A stretch of 64,000 nt of DNA, taken from positions 1 to 64,000 of the forward strand of contig JACMPQ010000098.1 in the NCBI GenBank assembly GCA_014377425.1, in the 5' to 3' direction. The stretch's first letter is position 1, and each line of letters opens with the position of its first letter. The notes under the pieces were generated by a model. It searched no databases. It saw only the letters and a list, made by a program, of their open reading frames with translations, and was not told the origin of the DNA. Origin of the DNA: Microbacteriaceae bacterium (lineage in GTDB: Bacteria; Actinomycetota; Actinomycetes; Actinomycetales; Microbacteriaceae). Made by a program: the position numbers and the translations under genes. Positions 25,791 through 37,502 of the stretch are shown here, in pieces.

Positions 25791-26912
25791 AAGGTTCTTG
25801 CAGCTATGAGCGGCGGCGTCGATTCGGCGGTCGCCGCAGCCCGCGCCGTTGAGGCCGGTCACGAGGTCGTCGGGGTGCATCTGGCTCTCAGTCGGATGCC
25901 CGGCACCCTGCGCACCGGCAGTCGCGGCTGCTGCACGATCGAAGACTCGATGGATGCCCAGCGCGCCGCCAACATCATCGGCATTCCTTACTACGTGTGG
26001 GATTTCTCCGAACGCTTTAAGCTCGACGTGGTCGACGATTTCATCGCCGAGTACACCGCCGGGCGCACCCCAAACCCCTGCATGCGCTGCAACGAACGCA
26101 TCAAGTTCGCGGCACTGCTCGAAAAAGCCCTCGACTTGGGCTTTGACGCCGTAGCCACCGGCCACTACGCCACGATTTTGACGGATGCCGACGGCAACCG
26201 AGAGCTCCACCGCGCGGCCGCCTGGGCCAAAGACCAGTCCTACGTGCTGGGTGTGCTCACCGCGCAGCAGCTCGCGCACTCGATGTTTCCGCTCGGGGCC
26301 ACGCCCAGCAAGGCTGAGGTGCGCGCCGAGGCCGCCGCCCGCGGGTTCAGCGTGGCCAACAAGCCGGACTCGCACGACATCTGTTTCATCCCAGACGGCG
26401 ACACCCGCGGCTGGTTGGCGGAGCGGGTGGGAGCCGAGCGCGGCGTCATCCGGGATCTGGACGGTGCGGTCGTCGGCACCCACGAGGGCGCGCACGCCTT
26501 CACGATCGGTCAGCGCAAGGGCCTCTCGCTTGGCGTGCCGGGCGCCGATGGTCGCCCGCGCTTCGTGCTGGAAGTCAAGCCGTCGAGCAATGAGGTCGTT
26601 GTCGGACCGCGCGAGGCGCTGGATCTGGCCGAAATCGCCGGGAGCCGCTTCAGTTGGGCGGGTCTTGCCCCGGAAGATGCCTCGATCCCCATCGACTGCG
26701 AGGTGCAGATCCGCGCGCACGCCGACCCGGTCGCGGCGATCGCCGTCGTGCGTCGCCACGCCACCGAGGATCGCCTGGAGCTGGTGATTCGTCCGACCGT
26801 GCCGCTGAACGGGGTTTCGACCGGCCAGACCGCCGTGGTCTACGTGGGCACGCGCGTGCTTGGCCAGTGCACGATCGACCGCACGGTGAGTGCGGTGGAG
26901 GTCTCCGCGTAA
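25788..26912 (+). CDS. mnmA: tRNA-specific 2-thiouridylase MnmA
   Basis: Adds sulfur to U34 of tRNA Lys/Glu/Gln in an ATP-dependent reaction. 374 aa. The PP-loop motif [12 protein letters not shown] is at the start, the two catalytic cysteines are in [12 protein letters not shown] (Cys98) and [11 protein letters not shown] (Cys199), and GQRKGLSLG marks the central beta domain. Expected to receive sulfur from the desulfurase encoded just upstream. Its own leaderless promoter follows the 14-bp repeat. Confidence 0.96.
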   Translation: MKVLAAMSGGVDSAVAAARAVEAGHEVVGVHLALSRMPGTLRTGSRGCCTIEDSMDAQRAANIIGIPYYVWDFSERFKLDVVDDFIAEYTAGRTPNPCMRCNERIKFAALLEKALDLGFDAVATGHYATILTDADGNRELHRAAAWAKDQSYVLGVLTAQQLAHSMFPLGATPSKAEVRAEAAARGFSVANKPDSHDICFIPDGDTRGWLAERVGAERGVIRDLDGAVVGTHEGAHAFTIGQRKGLSLGVPGADGRPRFVLEVKPSSNEVVVGPREALDLAEIAGSRFSWAGLAPEDASIPIDCEVQIRAHADPVAAIAVVRRHATEDRLELVIRPTVPLNGVSTGQTAVVYVGTRVLGQCTIDRTVSAVEVSA

Positions 26913-26966
26913 ATCCCCGCGTAGTGCTTCCCTCGCGAGCGGGGCAGGACCATCAGGGGTCTTGCC

Positions 26967-29411
<2,445 letters not shown>

Positions 29412-29422
29412 CACGGAGTCGC

Positions 29423-29722
29423 ATGTCTGAAATCACGACCGACCAGGTCGCGCATCTCGCGAACCTGGCCAGGATCGCCCTCACCGGCGCAGAGATCGAG
29501 AAACTCACCGGTGAACTCGGCGCGATCGTCGACGCCATCGCCAAGGTGTCGGAGGTGGCGGGGGTGGATGTACCGGCCACGAGTCATCCGATCCCGCTGG
29601 TGAACGTCTTCCGCCCCGACGTAGTCGGCCCCACCCTCACGGCAGCGCAGGCCCTGGCCGGGGCACCTGAGCACGACGGTTCGCGGTTCAAGGTCAGCGC
29701 AATTCTGGGGGAGGAGCAGTAA
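29423..29722 (+). CDS. gatC: Asp-tRNA(Asn)/Glu-tRNA(Gln) amidotransferase subunit GatC
   Basis: 99-aa subunit that wraps around GatA and GatB. The family opening ([25 protein letters not shown]) and the C-terminal V..FRPDV segment are clear. It overlaps gatA by one base (TAATG). Confidence 0.95.
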   Translation: MSEITTDQVAHLANLARIALTGAEIEKLTGELGAIVDAIAKVSEVAGVDVPATSHPIPLVNVFRPDVVGPTLTAAQALAGAPEHDGSRFKVSAILGEEQ

Positions 29723-31260
29723 TGGAACTCATTCGTCTCACCGCCGCCGAACTCTCGGTCAAGCTCGCGGCCAAGGAGGTGTCGAGCGTCGAGGTCACGA
29801 AAGCCCATCTCGACCGCATTACCGCCGTCGACGGCGACATCCGCGCCTTCCTGCACATTTCCACTGCAGCGCTTTCTACCGCAGCGGATGTCGACACCCG
29901 GCGACTCGCCGGCCAGAAACTTGGCCCGCTCGCCGGAGTGCCGATCGCGATCAAGGACGTGCTCTGCACGATCGACATGCCCTCCACCGCGGGCTCCCGC
30001 ATGCTCGAGGGCTGGATACCGCCCTATGACGCTACCGTCGTTCGAAAACTGCGCGAGGCGCACCTTATCCCGCTCGGCAAGACCAACATGGACGAGTTCG
30101 CCATGGGTTCGTCCACCGAGCACTCCGCGTTCGGCCCCACCCACAACCCCTGGGATCTGGAGCGAATCCCGGGCGGTTCCGGTGGCGGATCGGCTGCGGC
30201 CGTTGCCGCCTTCGAGGCTCCGCTCGCGCTCGGCTCCGACACCGGTGGCTCGATTCGCCAGCCCGCGGCCGTCACCGGTTCGGTCGGCGTGAAACCCACC
30301 TACGGCGGGGTCTCTCGCTACGGGGCGATAGCTCTCGCCTCCTCTCTCGACCAAGTCGGCCCGGTCAGCCGCACGGTGCTGGATGCCGCGCTGTTGCACG
30401 ACGTGATCGGTGGGCACGACCCGCGCGACTCCACCTCGCTCACCGACGTGTGGCCGAGCTTCGCCGCCGCCGCTCGCGCCGGGGCTGCTTCCCGATCACT
30501 GAAGGGCGTGCGCGTCGGGGTAGTCAAGGAGCTAAACGGCGACGGCTTCCAGGCCGGGGTCACCCAGCGTTTCACCGAATCCCTCGAGCTGATGGCTGCC
30601 GCCGGGGCCGAGATCGTGGAGGTGTCGGCGCCGAATTTCGAGTACGCGATCGCCGCCTACTACCTGATTCTTCCTGCCGAGGCATCCAGCAATCTCGCCA
30701 AGTTCGACTCCGTGCGCTTCGGCCTGCGGGTGAATCCGGCGGGCGGCGGAACGGTCGAAGAGGTGATGGCGGCCACCCGTCAAGCCGGCTTCGGCGACGA
30801 GGTGAAGCGCCGGGTCATCCTCGGCACCTATGCCCTGAGCGCCGGACACTACGACGCCTACTACGGAAGCGCGCAAAAAGTGCGCACCCTCATCCAGCGG
30901 GACTTCGCCGCCGCCTTCGAGCGGGTGGATGTCCTGGTGAGCCCGTCGGCTCCGACCACCGCGTTCAAGCTCGGCGAGAAGCTGGCCGACCCGCTGGCGA
31001 TGTACCTCAACGACATCACCACGATCCCGGCGAACCTCGCGGGAGTGCCCGGCATGGGTCTGCCGATGGGGCTCGCCCCCGAAGACGGCTTGCCCACCGG
31101 CATGCAGATCATGGCCCCGGCGCGGGAAGATGCCCGGCTCTACACGGTCGGTGCGGTGCTGGAAGCACTGCTCGAAGACCGCTGGGGTCATACCCTGCTC
31201 AGCCGGGCACCGGCGCTGGAACCCACCGAGATGACCGCGGCAACCGAGGGAGCTGTCTGA
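29722..31260 (+). CDS. gatA: Amidotransferase subunit GatA
   Basis: Amidase-signature subunit that hydrolyses glutamine and channels ammonia to GatB for Gln-tRNA(Gln)/Asn-tRNA(Asn) formation. 512 aa. The Ser-cisSer-Lys triad is visible: Lys in IAIKDVL, cis-Ser in the Gly/Ser loop [13 protein letters not shown], and catalytic Ser in [12 protein letters not shown]. One nucleotide separates it from gatB. Confidence 0.97.
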   Translation: MELIRLTAAELSVKLAAKEVSSVEVTKAHLDRITAVDGDIRAFLHISTAALSTAADVDTRRLAGQKLGPLAGVPIAIKDVLCTIDMPSTAGSRMLEGWIPPYDATVVRKLREAHLIPLGKTNMDEFAMGSSTEHSAFGPTHNPWDLERIPGGSGGGSAAAVAAFEAPLALGSDTGGSIRQPAAVTGSVGVKPTYGGVSRYGAIALASSLDQVGPVSRTVLDAALLHDVIGGHDPRDSTSLTDVWPSFAAAARAGAASRSLKGVRVGVVKELNGDGFQAGVTQRFTESLELMAAAGAEIVEVSAPNFEYAIAAYYLILPAEASSNLAKFDSVRFGLRVNPAGGGTVEEVMAATRQAGFGDEVKRRVILGTYALSAGHYDAYYGSAQKVRTLIQRDFAAAFERVDVLVSPSAPTTAFKLGEKLADPLAMYLNDITTIPANLAGVPGMGLPMGLAPEDGLPTGMQIMAPAREDARLYTVGAVLEALLEDRWGHTLLSRAPALEPTEMTAATEGAV

Positions 31261-31261
31261 G

Positions 31262-32764
31262 ATGGCAAAAGCTGAATTGATGGACTTCGATAAGGCACTG
31301 GAACTCTTCGAGCCGGTACTCGGCTTCGAGGTGCACATCGAATTGAACACCAAAACCAAGATGTTCTCCGACGCCCCCAATTTCTTTGGCGGCGAACCGA
31401 ACACCAATATCACCCCGGTTGACCTCGGACTGCCGGGCTCGCTCCCGGTCGTCAACGAGCAGGCGATCAAGTATTCGATCAGCCTCGGCCTCGCGCTCGG
31501 CTGCTCAATCCGACCCTCCAGCCGTTTCGCCCGCAAAAACTACTTCTACCCGGACTTGGCCAAGAATTACCAGATCAGCCAGTTCGATGAGCCGATCGCC
31601 TTCGACGGAAACGTCGAGGTGGAGCTTGCGAACGGGCGGGTCTTTCAGGTCTCGATCGAGCGCGCCCACATGGAGGAGGATGCCGGCAAGCTCACCCACG
31701 TCGGTGGCTCCACCGGTCGCATCCAGGGCGCCGAATACTCGCTCGTGGACTACAACCGTGCGGGCGTTCCGCTGGTCGAGATCGTCACCAATATCATTTA
31801 CGGCGCCGAGAAGGATGCCCCGGAGCTGGCCAAGGCCTATGTCTCCACCATCCGCGACATCGTGCGCTCGCTCGGCATCTCCGACGCCAAAATGGAGCGC
31901 GGCAACCTGCGCTGCGACGCCAACATTTCGTTGACCCCGCGCGGCTCGGGACTTCTCGGCACCCGCACCGAGACGAAGAATGTCAACAGCCTGCGCTCGG
32001 TGGAGCGCGCCATCCGCTACGAAATCCAGCGGCAGGCGGCGATCCTCGCCAAGGGCGGAACAATCACGCAGGAGACCCGGCACTGGCATGAGGACACCGG
32101 GGTCACTTCCGCAGGGCGTCCGAAGAGCGACGCCGACGATTACCGTTACTTCCCCGAACCAGACCTCCTGCCGGTGGAGCCATCGCTCGCGCTGATCGAA
32201 GAGCTTCGGGCGGCGCTACCCGAGGCACCCACCATCCGTCGCCGCCGGCTCAAAGCCGACTGGGGCTTCACCGACCTCGAATTTCAGGATGTCGTGAACT
32301 CCGGCCTGCTCGTGGAGATCGAGGAAACCTGTGCCGCCGGTGCCTCCCCGGCGCAGGCCCGCAAGTGGTGGACGGGGGAAATCGCCCGGCTCGCCAACGC
32401 TGCCGAGGTCGACGCCACGAGTCTGGTGTCGGCCAGCCAGGTCGCCGAACTCATCGCGCTGATCGAATCCGGTGCGCTCACCGATCGCTTGGCCCGCCAG
32501 GTGCTCGAGGGCGTGATTTCCGGTGAGGGTTCGCCCGCCGAGGTCGTCGCGCTGCGCGGTCTCGCGGTGGTGTCGGATGATGGCGCCCTGATCGCCGCAA
32601 TCGATGAGGCTCTGGCCTCCCAGCCCGACGTGCTCGAGAAGATTCGCGACGGACGCGTGCAGGCCGCCGGTGCCGTAATCGGCGCGGTCATGAAGGCGAT
32701 GAAGGGCACGGCAGACGCCGCCCGGGTGCGCGAACTGGTGCTGGAGCGGGCGACCGCCGAATAG
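31262..32764 (+). CDS. gatB: Amidotransferase subunit GatB
   Basis: Kinase/tRNA-binding subunit, 500 aa. N-terminal domain with VLGFEVHIELNTKTKMF, ARKNYFYPDLAKNYQISQ and LRCDANISLTPRG; the YqeY-like C-terminal domain ends with VIGAVMKAMKGTADA. Normal length. Together with gatC and gatA it makes a complete GatCAB, implying no separate GlnRS and/or AsnRS is needed. Confidence 0.97.
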   Translation: MAKAELMDFDKALELFEPVLGFEVHIELNTKTKMFSDAPNFFGGEPNTNITPVDLGLPGSLPVVNEQAIKYSISLGLALGCSIRPSSRFARKNYFYPDLAKNYQISQFDEPIAFDGNVEVELANGRVFQVSIERAHMEEDAGKLTHVGGSTGRIQGAEYSLVDYNRAGVPLVEIVTNIIYGAEKDAPELAKAYVSTIRDIVRSLGISDAKMERGNLRCDANISLTPRGSGLLGTRTETKNVNSLRSVERAIRYEIQRQAAILAKGGTITQETRHWHEDTGVTSAGRPKSDADDYRYFPEPDLLPVEPSLALIEELRAALPEAPTIRRRRLKADWGFTDLEFQDVVNSGLLVEIEETCAAGASPAQARKWWTGEIARLANAAEVDATSLVSASQVAELIALIESGALTDRLARQVLEGVISGEGSPAEVVALRGLAVVSDDGALIAAIDEALASQPDVLEKIRDGRVQAAGAVIGAVMKAMKGTADAARVRELVLERATAE

Positions 32765-32799
32765 GCGCGGCGCAACACACCGCAGAGCAGAACGCAGCA

Positions 32800-32833
32800 G
32801 GCCGGTCCGCGAGGGTCGGCCCGTTGTGTTTTA
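32800..32833 (+). terminator. Probable terminator after gatB
   Basis: Nine-pair stem (two G-T pairs) GGCCGGTCC-GCGA-GGGTCGGCC followed by a T-rich stretch. Confidence 0.6.
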
Positions 32834-32844
32834 TTTCCGAAGAC

Positions 32845-33099
32845 GCGAACGCCCACGCCGGCCACACTCCGATGATCACCGCCATCCCCACAACGGTCAC
32901 CAGCTCATGAACCACGTTGAACACGGCGAACCGGGTGGGGCGCTGGTCCGAAGGCCTCGCGCGCGTTGCCCGAGCAGGTGACCCCGGATGCCTTCATCCA
33001 GGAGTTTCCGAACACCTTCGGTGTGTACCAAATCGATCCGACGACCATCGACGCCAGCGTGGCCAACGCCACGGCTCGGTAGTTAATCTCGGATGTCAC
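32845..33099 (-). pseudogene. Remnant of a DUF1761-type membrane protein
   Basis: A GTG at 33099 with AGGGAG upstream starts a frame resembling the N-terminus of DUF1761 proteins (INYRAVALATLASMVVGSIW, then TPKVFGNSWM). After about 35 residues the similarity stops, and what looks like the C-terminal part (HELVTVVGMAVIIGVWPAW) continues in another frame. The middle of the protein is missing. Best explained as an internal deletion plus frameshift. Confidence 0.6.
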
Positions 33100-33295
33100 A
33101 GAGCGCTCCCTGAGCTGCCTAATGGTCAAAGTTGTGAGGCAGTCTATTCCGGGGTTGGCGTCTCCGGGGTCTATCTACTTCTGGGCCTGCCGCGAGCCGG
33201 AGCGTGCGCAAGAACATGAATTTTTCTGGACACCGGATGTACACGGGCATATTCCGCCGGGGTCGGCGAGTGTCGACCCTTGGAACGAGTCCATC

Positions 33296-33613
33296 GTGAA
33301 ATATAAGTTCCTCTCCGTTGGCTCCGGTGCCGCGGTAATCGCAACAACCCTGCTGGCTGGGGGCCGGCATTCGCCCCCAGCGCCACCCCCCCCAGCGTCA
33401 CCCCCCAGCGCCACCCCCCCCCTCGGGATCCCGTTTAGTGTCGGAACGGGCCGTCAAATTCTCATATTCGCGTGGTTAGCCGATCGGTGCGTATCGCCCG
33501 ACGACTTCATGAACGTGGGTGGTCAAGCGTGTGGTCGCTCCAAATCCGTGGCACTCAGAAATAATGATCGGAATGTCAGTGGTGTTGGTGTCGTCGTCGA
33601 TCAAAACAGGTAA
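33296..33613 (+). CDS. Doubtful small secreted-type ORF
   Basis: From GTG 33296 a 105-aa frame begins with a signal-like sequence (VKYKFLSVGSGAAVIATTLLAGG), followed by a Pro-rich tract encoded by C-rich DNA repeats and then unremarkable sequence overlapping the opposite-strand hypothetical gene. No good ribosome binding site. It may be a decayed secreted protein or chance. Confidence 0.25.
   Translation: MKYKFLSVGSGAAVIATTLLAGGRHSPPAPPPPASPPSATPPLGIPFSVGTGRQILIFAWLADRCVSPDDFMNVGGQACGRSKSVALRNNDRNVSGVGVVVDQNR
33373..33421. repeat. C-rich tandem repeat
   Basis: Three imperfect copies of a 14-16 bp unit of the form CCCCAGCG(C/T)CACCCCC. Confidence 0.7.
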
Positions 33614-34132
33614 AGCCGCTCCCATTGATTGGTTGACATTCGATCGTCCCAACGCGCGACCGGGTTGAATGTGCTTAATTACCGAACAGGACACTGTCAG
33701 CGGTTCTGGACGTGGATTCCGCGAAGAAAGTTGCAATCCCACAAGCGTTATTGCGACGGCGAGAGAACTCCCTTTAGGGAAGGACAGGCCGCGACTTTGG
33801 GTAGCACTCGCAGTTCGGGTGAAGCAGTGGTCATGAAGACCAGCGAGCCGGGGTTCACTCTGACCGCTGGTGCTGTTATCCGGCGCATGTACAACGAAAT
33901 ATGAGCACACGAAGAGCAGGCACAAGGCATCCACGACAGCCAAAACACCAAGGTCGTAATTATCTCGCGGTGTGAAAATAATGATTTGAGAAGGATATAT
34001 TCCTGCTTCGACGAATAGGGATAGCGCGATAAAAACGAGTACCGAACATCCAATTTTAATACTTATTTTTTTATTTTTCTCTGACCGATCCGGGGAAAAT
34101 CGTGGATCATTTACCGGCGACAGGGAGTGCAA
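33476..34132 (-). CDS. Hypothetical membrane protein, AT-rich
   Basis: 218-aa frame from TTG 34132 with two strong hydrophobic segments (about residues 25-50 and 60-80) followed by a soluble part with no recognised motif. Codons are clearly AT-richer than in neighbouring genes (many AAA, ATT, ATA). No convincing ribosome binding site. It may be the second half of a small two-gene unit with the frame upstream. Either a foreign gene or a decaying one. Confidence 0.4.
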   Translation of the reverse strand: MHSLSPVNDPRFSPDRSEKNKKISIKIGCSVLVFIALSLFVEAGIYPSQIIIFTPRDNYDLGVLAVVDALCLLFVCSYFVVHAPDNSTSGQSEPRLAGLHDHCFTRTASATQSRGLSFPKGSSLAVAITLVGLQLSSRNPRPEPLTVSCSVIKHIQPGRALGRSNVNQSMGAALPVLIDDDTNTTDIPIIISECHGFGATTRLTTHVHEVVGRYAPIG

Positions 34133-34504
34133 TCGAGGCCGGCCTTCTGCAAGATAGTGACGCGACTTTTCCGGCTTCGTGTCCTTCCCGTGCTGGCATC
34201 AACACAAATAAGGGGACGGTTTCGCGATGGAGGGGCTATATAACCATGCTCAGCTTCGGCTGACAGCAGCCGGGACAATACCGCGGTGAACGATCCGAAG
34301 ATGGTGGCAAGCTCCGCGACACTGACAACAATCACGGATGTCAACGGAGACATCGTTGGGTAATCGATAACAAAGGCCACCACACCGATCGATCCAACGA
34401 CAGTGACGATCGATCCAATGCGCCGACGATCGGCAGCTGAGATACCCTCGAGAACTCGGGTGCGGTCTCGTTCGTCAGTAGGTTTATTTATTTTTAGAAA
34501 CCAT
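34111..34504 (-). pseudogene. Small membrane-protein gene with a broken start
   Basis: An open frame from about 34500 to 34111 encodes a coherent protein (TDERDRTRVLEGISAADRR, then two hydrophobic segments including GSIVTVVGSIGVVAFVIDYP and VVSVAELATIFGSFTAVLS) but has no start codon before GTG 34383, which would cut off half of the first hydrophobic segment. An ATG at 34504 lies in the adjacent frame just before a run of A residues, so a one-base indel there probably broke the gene. Confidence 0.45.
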
Positions 34505-34594
34505 CAGGGTATAAACCTCACCCCGATAATAAGGACTTAGGATTTTTTGCATTAAGCGAATTCGATCGAGGCATATTTCAGGCATGAAACCTAG

Positions 34595-34830
34595 TCAGCC
34601 TGCCAGCGACCCTCCGCCAGTCGGATGGCGTCGGCTGCAGCGAATTTGCGCAACCAGCCGTCCGTCGGCCAGTGTCCTTAGCGGTCGGAGTAGATTCCGG
34701 TGTTTCACGCAATGTCGTTGAGGTGCTGCCACGGCGGCATCCCGCTCCTGACCATCGCGGAAACCCGCGCACTGGCCCGTCGGTGTCGCTGGAATCGCAA
34801 CGACCTCTTCCTCGATGAGACGATCGTGGT
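34595..34830 (-). pseudogene. Decayed coding remnant with in-frame stops
   Basis: On the minus strand one frame reads as protein-like text interrupted by stops: ..MPPWQHLNDIA, stop, NTGIYSDR, stop, GHWPTDGWLRKFAAADAIR..EGRWQAD, stop. No intact ORF of this frame exists in the track, and the family is not recognised. Lies at the right end of the AT-rich broken region. Confidence 0.4.
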
Positions 34831-34937
34831 GAATCGGGCCACCGCCCTGTCGCCGGAACCCGACGTTGAGGCTTACCTCGGCGGCTGGGGCTGAGGCCAG
34901 CGGGGGCCTAAGTGTTCTTCCCACGGAGGGTGACGCA

Positions 34938-36518
34938 CTAGCCTTCAATCGGTTTGCTCGCGCTTCCGCGCAGGGCTGCCTCTTCGGCGTCAATTGCGGC
35001 AATCACCGCCCGCACCGCACGATCCTGGTAGCGGCCCTCCGCCCGGGCGACAATTACGGCATTCCGCTCGGCTTCGATCATTAGCCGTCGCAGCCGGTTA
35101 TAGGCGGCGGGCGGCGCTTCGGCACCCTCTGGCGCCGGATCCTTCAGTGCGGCGGTGAGAAAACGGGCATTGGCACGAAGCCGCTCCACCACCCGTTCCT
35201 CGTCCGCGTCAGTCACTTCCTCATCGAGGCGGCGTAAACCGGCAACCTGCGCCTCGGCAAGCAGCATTTGGCGTTCCACTCGTTCTTGAGTGGCGTTCGG
35301 TGGGGGCAGGCGCAGGCGACGGTAAATGGCGGGCAGAGCGAGACCTTCCAGCAGGGTGCCCACCACCACCACGAACGCCAGGAGCTGGAGCAGGGCGCGC
35401 TCCGGCGTCTGTTCCGGCAGGAGAAAGACCGCAGCCAGGGTCACCACGCCGCGGATTCCGGCCGAGGAGATGGCAATACTCGTGCGCCATCCCCAGGCAC
35501 GATCCCGCGCCACCTGCGGACCGTATTGGTAAATCAGCGCCGCGAGCATCACCAGCGCAAACCGCGACACCACCAGTGCCGCGAGCACCACGAGCGACAG
35601 GCCCGCGATCATCCAAAATCCCAGTTTCGACGACTGCACGTCGGCGAGAATCCCTGCCAGGCTGAGCCCAATAAACAAAAACACGGCATTTTCCAAGAGA
35701 AACCGGATGGTGCGCCAGTTAATCAACTCGGCGATACGGGCTTCGGCGTTCTGAATCAGCGGTGACCGGTGCCCGAGGAACAACCCCGCAACGACCACCG
35801 CGAGCACGCCCGAGCCCCCCAGGAGCTGGGCCGGAATGAACGCAATGTAGGGGATCACGAACGACAAACTGGTGTCGAGCACCGGAGCATGAAGACGCTT
35901 CCGGATGATTCCGAGAACGAACCCCACACCGAGGCCCACCCCGGTTCCCCAGGCGATTGCCCACACGAATTCGAGGCCGACACTGAGCGGCGACACCTGA
36001 TGACCGATCGCCGCAATCGAAGCGCTCAACGCCACTAGGGCTGCGGCATCGTTCAACAGACTCTCGGTTTGCAACACCGCGGCTACGCGTCGGGAAAGTT
36101 TGACCCGCCCGGCAACGGCCGTCACCGCCACCGCATCCGTTGGGGCGACGACCGCCCCAAAAGCAAACGCGGCCGCGAGGGTCACCCCGGGCAACAAAAA
36201 CCAGACCGAGTAGCCGACGACCACCACGGTCAGCGCCACGAGGCACACCGAAAGCAAAATGATGCTGTCGCCCCGGGCGCGAATGTCCGACAGAGGGGTG
36301 CGAAGCGCTGCGGCAAAGAGCAGCGGTGGCAGGAGACCGTAGAGGATGAGGTCTGGCTGAACCACAATGGTGGGCACGCCGGGAATGAGCGACACCACCG
36401 CCCCGACCGCCACGAGCACAACCGGCGCCGACCAGCCGACCCGGCGGGAGAGTCCGGTCACGGTTACCGTCACGATCACGAATGAGACGATCCAGCAGAT
36501 CGTGGTGATCGCGTTCAT
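34938..36518 (-). CDS. Sodium/proton antiporter, CPA1 (NhaP/NHE) family
   Basis: 526 aa with 12 or so membrane segments over residues 1-400 and a hydrophilic C-terminal tail of about 120 residues (helical, charged). Family markers: LLPPLLFAAAL, GAVVAPTDAVAVTAVAG (conserved Asp), LQTESLLNDAAALVAL (the ND motif that binds the cation) and AGIRGVVTLAAVF. Expected to exchange Na+ or K+ for H+ for pH/salt homeostasis. ATG start with AGAGGAGC upstream. Confidence 0.93.
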   Translation of the reverse strand: MNAITTICWIVSFVIVTVTVTGLSRRVGWSAPVVLVAVGAVVSLIPGVPTIVVQPDLILYGLLPPLLFAAALRTPLSDIRARGDSIILLSVCLVALTVVVVGYSVWFLLPGVTLAAAFAFGAVVAPTDAVAVTAVAGRVKLSRRVAAVLQTESLLNDAAALVALSASIAAIGHQVSPLSVGLEFVWAIAWGTGVGLGVGFVLGIIRKRLHAPVLDTSLSFVIPYIAFIPAQLLGGSGVLAVVVAGLFLGHRSPLIQNAEARIAELINWRTIRFLLENAVFLFIGLSLAGILADVQSSKLGFWMIAGLSLVVLAALVVSRFALVMLAALIYQYGPQVARDRAWGWRTSIAISSAGIRGVVTLAAVFLLPEQTPERALLQLLAFVVVVGTLLEGLALPAIYRRLRLPPPNATQERVERQMLLAEAQVAGLRRLDEEVTDADEERVVERLRANARFLTAALKDPAPEGAEAPPAAYNRLRRLMIEAERNAVIVARAEGRYQDRAVRAVIAAIDAEEAALRGSASKPIEG

Positions 36519-36675
36519 CGCTGCTCCTCTGAGCTAGAGCCACAAGGGTCAAGGCCAAACGCGGTGGGCTTCACGCTGCGTTGGGCGCCAGAAATGGGAC
36601 TCTCATCTTCGCCCACGACGCTGCGCGGGGCTGAGTCCAGCGGGGGCGCGGAATATTCCCTGGGCGGAATAATCG

Positions 36676-37236
36676 CTAGGTGCGAATTGCGGAGTGCTCC
36701 CCGAGCCGGTGCCAGGTGCGGTTGTGATAGACCAGCGGGTCCTCGGCCGGGGCGTTGGAGAGTTTCGCCTCGATCGCCTCGACGGCGATGATGGTGGAGG
36801 TTCCGGCGCTCATCCGGCTCACCACGCGCCCGCGAATCCAGGCGTGGGCGCTCGGAAAGTACGGCTCGCCGGTCTCCAGACGAGACCACAGGGCGAGGTC
36901 GGCGAAGCGGTCAATGCCGCTGGTCGCGCAGAGTTTGGCCAGCTCCAGCTGGTCAGCGCCGAGCAGGTGCACCACCACGGTGTCGGCCCGGGCGATGGTG
37001 GGGGAGCTGGATGACTGGTCGGAGAGCGAGAAGATCAGTAGCGGCGGGTCGGCGCTGACCGAGCTCACCGAGGTGGCGGTGAGTCCCACTGGGCCGTCAC
37101 CGGCGTCGGCGGTGACCACGGCGACCCCGGCCGCGTGATTGCGAAACGCGGCCTTGTATGCATCGGCGCTCAATACCGGTTCGTCAGAAGTCGAGTGCGA
37201 AGTGTTCATCGAATCGGCGGGGGCATAGATGGTCAT
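36676..37236 (-). CDS. Flavin reductase-like (FMN-binding split barrel) protein
   Basis: 186 aa. Typical short-chain NAD(P)H:flavin reductase of two-component monooxygenases: AFRNHAAGVAVVTADAGDGPVGLTATSVSSVSADPPLL at the start and the final HRLGEHSAI-type segment. It would supply reduced FMN to a monooxygenase, and one is encoded divergently next door. ATG 37236 with GTGGAGA upstream is preferred; the longer track ORF runs back through a DNA repeat. Confidence 0.9.
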   Translation of the reverse strand: MTIYAPADSMNTSHSTSDEPVLSADAYKAAFRNHAAGVAVVTADAGDGPVGLTATSVSSVSADPPLLIFSLSDQSSSSPTIARADTVVVHLLGADQLELAKLCATSGIDRFADLALWSRLETGEPYFPSAHAWIRGRVVSRMSAGTSTIIAVEAIEAKLSNAPAEDPLVYHNRTWHRLGEHSAIRT

Positions 37237-37260
37237 CGTGTCTCCACTCGGGTCGATCGT

Positions 37261-37337
37261 GTTGTCCGGGTTGTCCGGGTTGTCCGGGCTGTCCAGGTTT
37301 TCCGGGCTGTGGGGCTGTGGGGCTGTGGGGCTGTGGG
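37261..37337. repeat. Two adjoining tandem repeats (9 bp and 8 bp units)
   Basis: Five copies of GTTGTCCGG-like 9-mers (37261-37305) followed directly by four perfect copies of GGGCTGTG (37304-37335), in the divergent gap between the flavin reductase and monooxygenase genes. Confidence 0.88.
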
Positions 37338-37502
37338 TAGCTAGTCGTACTGGGCCATTCCCAGCCTCCAATAATGCGGCAAATCCTCAGTCGGCGACGT
37401 TGTGTGTCCCTTTGTGACCCAGGGCGGCCTCGGTTTGGTCAGTGTGACGCCGTGTTGCACCCGTATCAACGGTGTCGCGGCGCCTGCGCCACTATAAGGA
37501 GC

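Noticed and set aside
33296-33613. Plus-strand signal-peptide ORF as a confident gene
   Set aside because: Listed only with low confidence because it lacks a ribosome binding site, passes through a C-rich repeat and overlaps an opposite ORF.
34595-35002. 135-aa minus ORF as a real gene
   Set aside because: A different frame of the same strand carries the protein-like text with stops; this frame has low-complexity Arg-rich character and overlaps the antiporter end.
35719-36558. 279-aa ORF overlapping the antiporter
   Set aside because: Arg/Gly-rich alternate frame of the antiporter gene.
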